A stretch of DNA of 34,547 nt from Mesorhizobium sp. M7A.F.Ca.US.006.01.1.1 (GTDB lineage Bacteria; Pseudomonadota; Alphaproteobacteria; Rhizobiales; Rhizobiaceae), in contig NZ_RZQL01000040.1 in NCBI RefSeq assembly GCF_003997935.1, positions 1 through 34,547 of the forward strand. Reading direction: 5' to 3'. The notes beneath the pieces were generated by a model. The model was not told where the DNA came from. It saw only the letters and a program-made list of their open reading frames with translations, and made no database searches. Positions within the stretch are counted from its first letter, which is position 1, and each line of letters starts with the position of its first letter. Made by a program: the position numbers and the translations under genes. Below are positions 30,576 to 34,547 of this stretch, in pieces.

Positions 30576-31492
30576 ACGCCATCGACGTCCACGGCCTGGT
30601 CAAGCGTTTTGGTGACAAGACCGTCGTCGACCATGTGACGATGTCGGTCGCCGAGGGCGAGATCGTCGGCTTTCTCGGCCCCAACGGTTCGGGCAAGACC
30701 ACCACCATCCGCATCATGTGCGGCCTGCTGACGCCGGACGAAGGCGAAGGCACGGTGCTCGGCTTCAACATTCGCACCGACAGCCTGCGCATCAAGCGTG
30801 AAGTCGGCTACATGACGCAGAAATTCTCGTTCTACGAGGATCTGACGATCGGCGAGAATCTCGAATTCGTGGCGCGCCTCTATCGGCTGAAGCCGGTCGA
30901 AGAGCATGTCGCGCGCACGTTGGAGGACCTCGGCCTGACGTCGCGCCGCAACCAGCTGGCCGGCACCTTGTCGGGCGGCTGGAAGCAGCGGCTGGCGCTG
31001 GCCGCCTGCATCATGCACAAGCCGAAATTGCTGCTGCTTGACGAGCCTACGGCCGGTGTCGACCCGAAAGCGCGGCGCGAGTTCTGGGACGAGATCCATC
31101 GCCTTGCCAGCGGCGGGCTGACCGTGCTGGTCTCCACTCACTACATGGACGAAGCCGAGCGCTGCCACCGCATCAGCTATATCTCCTACGGCAAGATGCT
31201 GGCCACCGGAACCGTCGCCGAGGTGGTGAAAAATGCCGGGCTGACCACGTTTGTCCTGCAGGGCCCGCGGCTCGATCAGGTCGCCGAAGCGCTCCAGGGC
31301 CGCCCCGGCGTCGATCAGGTGGCGCCGTTCGGCGCGACGCTGCATGTCGTCGGCTCCGACAGGAAGAAGCTCGAAGCCGCACTCGCCGACGTCGAGAAAG
31401 AGCACAAGGGCGTGAAAGTTTCGCCCGGCGAAACCAGCCTCGAGGACGTCTTCATCCAGTTCATGTCCGGCTCGAAGGACAACATGGCATGA
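30572..31492 (+). CDS. ABC-2 type exporter ATPase subunit, YbhF-like
   Basis: The 306-residue ATPase has Walker A GPNGSGKT (36-43), a Q-loop in 'VGYMTQKFSFYEDLT', the signature LSGGWKQR (133-140), Walker B LLLLDE (153-158) and the H-loop His190 in 'LVSTHYMDEAE'. A DrrA-type C-terminal extension follows from about residue 225. E. coli YbhF is a tandem of two such domains; here there is only one, so the working transporter must contain a homodimer. The ATG at 30572 overlaps the adaptor's stop (ATGA). A much longer open frame that enters from 29633 is a shadow of the adaptor gene. Confidence 0.93.
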   Translation: MNAIDVHGLVKRFGDKTVVDHVTMSVAEGEIVGFLGPNGSGKTTTIRIMCGLLTPDEGEGTVLGFNIRTDSLRIKREVGYMTQKFSFYEDLTIGENLEFVARLYRLKPVEEHVARTLEDLGLTSRRNQLAGTLSGGWKQRLALAACIMHKPKLLLLDEPTAGVDPKARREFWDEIHRLASGGLTVLVSTHYMDEAERCHRISYISYGKMLATGTVAEVVKNAGLTTFVLQGPRLDQVAEALQGRPGVDQVAPFGATLHVVGSDRKKLEAALADVEKEHKGVKVSPGETSLEDVFIQFMSGSKDNMA

Positions 31493-32625
31493 ACAGCGTC
31501 TTTTCCTTCGCCCGGCTTGGCGCCTTGCTGATCAAGGAGTTCATCCAGATGCGGCGCGACCGCATCACCTTCGCCATGATGCTGGGCGTGCCGCTCATAC
31601 AGTTGGTGCTTTTCGGCTACGCCATCAACAACGACCCGAAAAGCCTGCCGGCGGCACTCGTGGCGACGAGCAACGATCCCTACACGCGTGCCATTGTCGC
31701 GGCGCTGCAGACAACCGGCTACTATCGTTTCGACCATGTCGCGCAAAGTGCCGCCGAGGCCGAGTTCCTGATATCGCGCGGCGACGTCGCCTTCGTCGTC
31801 ACCATCCCCGCCGATTTCGCCAGGAGGGTGGAGAGCGGCAACAACCCGCAGATACTCATCGAGGCCGACGCCACCGACCCGTCGGTGGCCAGCGGCGCCA
31901 TCTCGACGCTCGGCACCGTCGCCAGCCAGGCGCTGCTGAGGGCTCAAGGCATGCAGGAAGCCGCCGCCGAGGCCGCCAAGGGTCAGCTCGATGTCGTCGT
32001 ACACCGGCGCTACAATCCCGAAGGCATCTCGCAATACAACATCGTGCCCGGCCTGCTCGGCGTCATCCTGCAGATGACCATGGTGATGATGACCTCGATC
32101 GCGCTGACCCGCGAGACAGAGCGCGGCACGATGGAGAACCTGCTGGCGATGCCGTCCAGCCCGCTCGAGATCATGATGGGCAAGGTGCTGCCCTATCTGG
32201 CGGTCGGCGGCGTGCAGGTGGTGGTGGTGCTGGCGGCGGCGAAGCTTCTGTTCGCCATCCCCTTCACCGGATCGATGTCGCTGCTCCTGACCGCCGTGCT
32301 GATCTTCGTGCTGGCGCTGGTGCTGCTCGGCTATACGATTTCGACCATCGCCCGAACGCAGATGCAGGCGCTCCAGCTCACCTTCTTCTTCTTCCTGCCG
32401 TCGATCATGCTGTCGGGTTTCATGTTCCCCTATCGCGGCATGCCGGACTGGGCGCAGGCCTTCGGCGAGATCTTCCCGCTGACGCATTTCCTGCGCATCA
32501 CCCGCGCGGTGATGCTGAAGGGGGCCGAACTGCCGGCGGTGTCCGGCGAGATCGGTTGGCTGGTGGTGTTCGTGGCTTTGTTTGCCGGCGTCGCATTGGT
32601 GCGATTCAGGAGGACGCTCGACTAG
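31489..32625 (+). CDS. ABC-2 type permease, YbhS-like
   Basis: The 378-residue protein has one N-terminal helix ('TFAMMLGVPLIQLVLFGYAI'), a large periplasmic domain of about 130 residues ('NNDPKSLPAALVATSNDPYTRAIVAAL...'), and five C-terminal helices with 'ALTRETERGTMENLLAMPSSPLEIMMGK' and 'FFFFLPSIMLSGFMFPYRGMP'. This is the ABC2_membrane_3 plan of YbhS/YbhR. It overlaps the ATPase gene by four bases and is the last gene of the operon, so a single permease gene replaces the ybhS-ybhR pair. It probably acts as a homodimer exporting drugs or lipids. Confidence 0.92.
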   Translation: MNSVFSFARLGALLIKEFIQMRRDRITFAMMLGVPLIQLVLFGYAINNDPKSLPAALVATSNDPYTRAIVAALQTTGYYRFDHVAQSAAEAEFLISRGDVAFVVTIPADFARRVESGNNPQILIEADATDPSVASGAISTLGTVASQALLRAQGMQEAAAEAAKGQLDVVVHRRYNPEGISQYNIVPGLLGVILQMTMVMMTSIALTRETERGTMENLLAMPSSPLEIMMGKVLPYLAVGGVQVVVVLAAAKLLFAIPFTGSMSLLLTAVLIFVLALVLLGYTISTIARTQMQALQLTFFFFLPSIMLSGFMFPYRGMPDWAQAFGEIFPLTHFLRITRAVMLKGAELPAVSGEIGWLVVFVALFAGVALVRFRRTLD

Positions 32626-32667
32626 ACGCCGCACGACCTCCAGTCTTGGTACCAGCCTTTGCGGCGT

Positions 32668-32850
32668 CGTCATCCTATGGCGGAGCAAGGAGCGTAGCGA
32701 CGCAGCGCAGACCATAGGATCCATGCCGCGACCCGAACACCGTTTCAACGGTTCAGAATTCTGCTCCGCTGCACTTTACGAGGGAGTCACGGAATGGACC
32801 CTCGGGTCTGCGCTGCGTCGCTTCGCTCCTTGCTCCGCCCGTGGATGACG
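32668..32850. repeat. 183-bp palindromic intergenic repeat (RIME/REP-like)
   Basis: The element has 46-bp terminal inverted arms (32668-32713 and 32805-32850) that match at 42 positions; both end in CGTCATCC. A second inverted repeat, ATCCTATGG (32672-32680) with CCATAGGAT (32712-32720), lies in the left half. The centre contains AATTCTGCTCCGCTGCAC (32757-32774), found again at 778-795. It carries no gene; short open frames through it are not coding. It fills the gap between the converging permease and glycosylase genes and could fold in the mRNAs of both, so it may also end transcription. I take it as a non-autonomous dispersed repeat. Confidence 0.75.
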
Positions 32851-32894
32851 AAGGGAGAAATGCTTTCCCCAATCTCCATGGTTTGTAACTGCCA

Positions 32895-33494
32895 CTAACC
32901 GTTGAGCGATTTCGGGCCGCTGACGAAGGCGCTCCCCTTGACGTAAAACCGTAGCGTGCGATCCGCGTCCTTCGTAATGCCGATCCGGATGCCCTGCCCG
33001 ACGTCGCCGGCTTGATGATCATCAACTGCCAACCATAGCGGGCCTTTGCGGCAAAGATCGAGTCCGTCGAGCGAACGATCGATCCGCAGTGCCTGGGCCA
33101 GCCTTCCCGGTCCCCGCGCGAGGTCGCGCAAGCGCTCGATGCCGCGATTGAGCCGCATGATCGCAATGCCTTCGAGCGGCTCGAGCGCCCTGATCAGCAC
33201 GCCGGTTCCGACCCCTGCCATCTCGCTCGAGACGTTGAGCATGTACGAGATGCCGTAGGCGAGATAGACATAGGCGTGCCCAGCGTCGAGAAACAGCGAA
33301 CGGTTGCGCGGGGTCATCCCCCGGTAGCCGTGTCCGGCGGCATCACCGGTCACATAGGCCTCTGTCTCGACAATGCGGCCGCTGGCGATGCCTTCGGGCA
33401 ACTCGCGCACCACGAGCTTGCCGATGAGGGTGCGGGCGAGAGCTGCCGTATCATCGGGCAGCTCGGAACGTGTGAGCGGGCGGTAGATGACCAT
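32895..33494 (-). CDS. DNA-3-methyladenine glycosylase (AAG/MPG type)
   Basis: The product has 199 residues from ATG 33494 (a GTG five codons earlier is possible). 'LARTLIGKLVVREL', 'GRIVETEAYVTGDAAGHGYRGMTPRNRSLF' and 'AYVYLAYGISYMLNV' are the core motifs of the alkyladenine glycosylase family, including the catalytic Glu in 'VETEAY' and the base-binding Tyr/His residues. The enzyme removes alkylated and deaminated purines during base-excision repair in the cytoplasm. 'DLARGPGRLAQAL' is also conserved. The length fits bacterial members. It lies convergent to the exporter operon across the palindromic repeat. Confidence 0.93.
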   Translation of the reverse strand: MVIYRPLTRSELPDDTAALARTLIGKLVVRELPEGIASGRIVETEAYVTGDAAGHGYRGMTPRNRSLFLDAGHAYVYLAYGISYMLNVSSEMAGVGTGVLIRALEPLEGIAIMRLNRGIERLRDLARGPGRLAQALRIDRSLDGLDLCRKGPLWLAVDDHQAGDVGQGIRIGITKDADRTLRFYVKGSAFVSGPKSLNG

Positions 33495-33590
33495 CCTTAG
33501 GGCGGCCACGATTTGGAGGGGGGCGAGCAGTAATCCAAGGCGGAGCCTGTCGGCAGATCCTCCATATCAGATCCCCTCGACATCGCCGGC

Positions 33591-34547
33591 TCAAGCCGCC
33601 GCCATGATCCCGGCATAGGTGCCGAAATCGACATTGCCGCCGGACAGCACCACGGCAATGCATTTGCCCGACAGCTCGATCTCGCCCGATGACAGTGCAG
33701 CCAGCGCCACGCAGCCGCCGGGCTCGACCACCAGCTTGAGATAGGCCATGGCGTCGCGCATCGCCTGGGCAGTCGCCTTGTCGGTGACGGCGATGCCGCC
33801 TGCCAGGTTCCTGCGGTTGATTTCGAAGGTGATCAGGCCGGGTTCGGCGGTCAGGATCGCGTCGCAGATCGAGGCATGGCCGGGTTCATTCGACACCCTG
33901 GCGCCGGCGGCCAGTGACCGGCGGGTGTCGTCGAAATGCTCGGGCTCCACCGCCCAGACCGCGGTGTCGGGCGAGGCGTCCTTGACGGCAACGGAGATGC
34001 CACTCGACAAGCCGCCGCCTCCACAGGGGACGATCACCGCGTCGAGGCCGACGCCAAGCGCTTTTGCCTGGCGCATCAGTTCGAGGCCGATCGTACCTTG
34101 CCCGGCAATGATGGCCGGGTCGTCGAAGGGCGGCACCAGCACCATGCCTTTCTCGATGTAGGGCCGCACCACGGTCATGCGGTCGTCGCGAAAGCGGTCG
34201 AACGGCACCACCTCCGCGCCCATCTTGCGCACATTGGCGATCTTCATAGCTGGGGCATCTGAAGGCATGGCGATGACCGCCTTAACGCCGAACATCGCCG
34301 CCGACGCCGCGACGCCCTGCGCATGATTGCCCGACGAGAAGGCGACGACGCCTCGGCTGCGCTCCTCCTCGCTGAGCGACGATAGCTTGTTGTAGGCGCC
34401 GCGGAACTTGAACGAGCCGGTGCGCTGCAATGTCTCCGGCTTGAACAGGATGCGGCCGCCGAAGTGCTTGTTCAGCTCCTGCGATTCGATCAAGGGGGTT
34501 TCAACGATCAGGCCGGAGAGGCGGGCGGCGGCGGCGTGGATGTCGGC
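33591..34547 (-). CDS. Threonine dehydratase / serine racemase-like PLP enzyme, 5' end cut off
   Basis: The frame is open to the right edge, giving 318 residues without the true start; family members have about 320-330, so only a few residues are missing. The PLP lysine is in 'TGSFKFRGAYNKL', 'SSGNHAQGVA' binds the substrate carboxylate, 'CGGGGLSSG' holds the PLP phosphate and 'SGGNVDFGTY' ends the fold. There is no C-terminal ACT domain, so it is the short, catabolic or racemase-like form. It deaminates threonine or serine, or an analogous hydroxyamino acid, in the cytoplasm. The gap of 96 bases to the glycosylase gene start shows nothing notable. Confidence 0.88.
   Translation of the reverse strand, partial: ADIHAAAARLSGLIVETPLIESQELNKHFGGRILFKPETLQRTGSFKFRGAYNKLSSLSEEERSRGVVAFSSGNHAQGVAASAAMFGVKAVIAMPSDAPAMKIANVRKMGAEVVPFDRFRDDRMTVVRPYIEKGMVLVPPFDDPAIIAGQGTIGLELMRQAKALGVGLDAVIVPCGGGGLSSGISVAVKDASPDTAVWAVEPEHFDDTRRSLAAGARVSNEPGHASICDAILTAEPGLITFEINRRNLAGGIAVTDKATAQAMRDAMAYLKLVVEPGGCVALAALSSGEIELSGKCIAVVLSGGNVDFGTYAGIMAAA

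Noticed and set aside
32582..32848. Short plus-strand frame through the 183-bp palindrome.
   Set aside because: It starts inside the permease gene and reads the inverted repeat; the sequence is explained by the repeat.
1..34547. tRNA, rRNA, CRISPR arrays, insertion-sequence transposases, integrases or a replication origin.
   Set aside because: None was seen by eye on either strand. A tRNAscan or Infernal run would be needed to exclude a small RNA gene.

Overview
The window reads as chromosomal DNA of a GC-rich alphaproteobacterium of the order Rhizobiales, most like Mesorhizobium. This is inferred from family resemblance, dense GC-rich coding, many ATGA-coupled gene pairs and intergenic palindromes of the RIME/REP kind; no rRNA, tRNA or species marker is present to prove it.

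Layout. (1) 1-3.0 kb: the 3' end of a flavin monooxygenase-like gene, a small conserved-looking protein, and a Tat-exported PhoX-type phosphatase with a candidate Pho box. (2) 3.0-7.9 kb: a secreted Gly/Asn-rich protein bracketed by two copies of one hairpin, a coupled NarL-type two-component pair, a small-multidrug-resistance/EamA-like membrane protein with a PAP2 phosphatase, a tiny candidate lipoprotein and a Cro/C1-type regulator. (3) 7.95-9.7 kb: a SulP anion permease with a STAS domain. (4) 9.7-21.8 kb: a surface-glycan island, visibly more A/T-rich than its flanks. It starts with a frameshifted remnant of a UDP-glucuronate decarboxylase and continues with a CmoB-like methyltransferase, a sulfotransferase chimera, a GT2, a UbiA-type prenyltransferase, a large GT-C-like membrane protein, a second sulfotransferase, GDP-mannose 4,6-dehydratase and a two-domain glycosyltransferase. 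(5) 22.0-26.5 kb: a secreted beta-propeller protein divergent from an HTH regulator with a palindromic operator, then a four-gene run of small exported or lipoproteins divergent from an AraC regulator. The first gene of that run has a leader predicted to hide its ribosome-binding site. (6) 26.5-28.8 kb: a YiiX-like permuted papain-fold protein and a CYTH-CHAD pair. (7) 28.9-32.6 kb: a CecR-like TetR regulator and a coupled HlyD/ATPase/ABC-2 permease exporter of the ybhGFS type, apparently read from a leaderless promoter with the operator inside it. (8) 32.6 kb to the end: a 183-bp palindromic repeat, a 3-methyladenine DNA glycosylase and the 3' part of a threonine dehydratase-like gene.

The most unusual unit is the minus-strand trio GT-C-like protein (with Ig-like and alpha/alpha-toroid-like soluble domains), UbiA and GT2 at 12.7-17.2 kb. 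It looks like a polyprenyl-phosphate-sugar assembly and transfer module. By analogy with NoeC of Azorhizobium and DPPR synthase of mycobacteria, the UbiA could make a polyprenyl-phosphoribose donor. The substrate is unproven. The SulP permease and two sulfotransferases nearby fit, but do not prove, sulfation of the same glycan.
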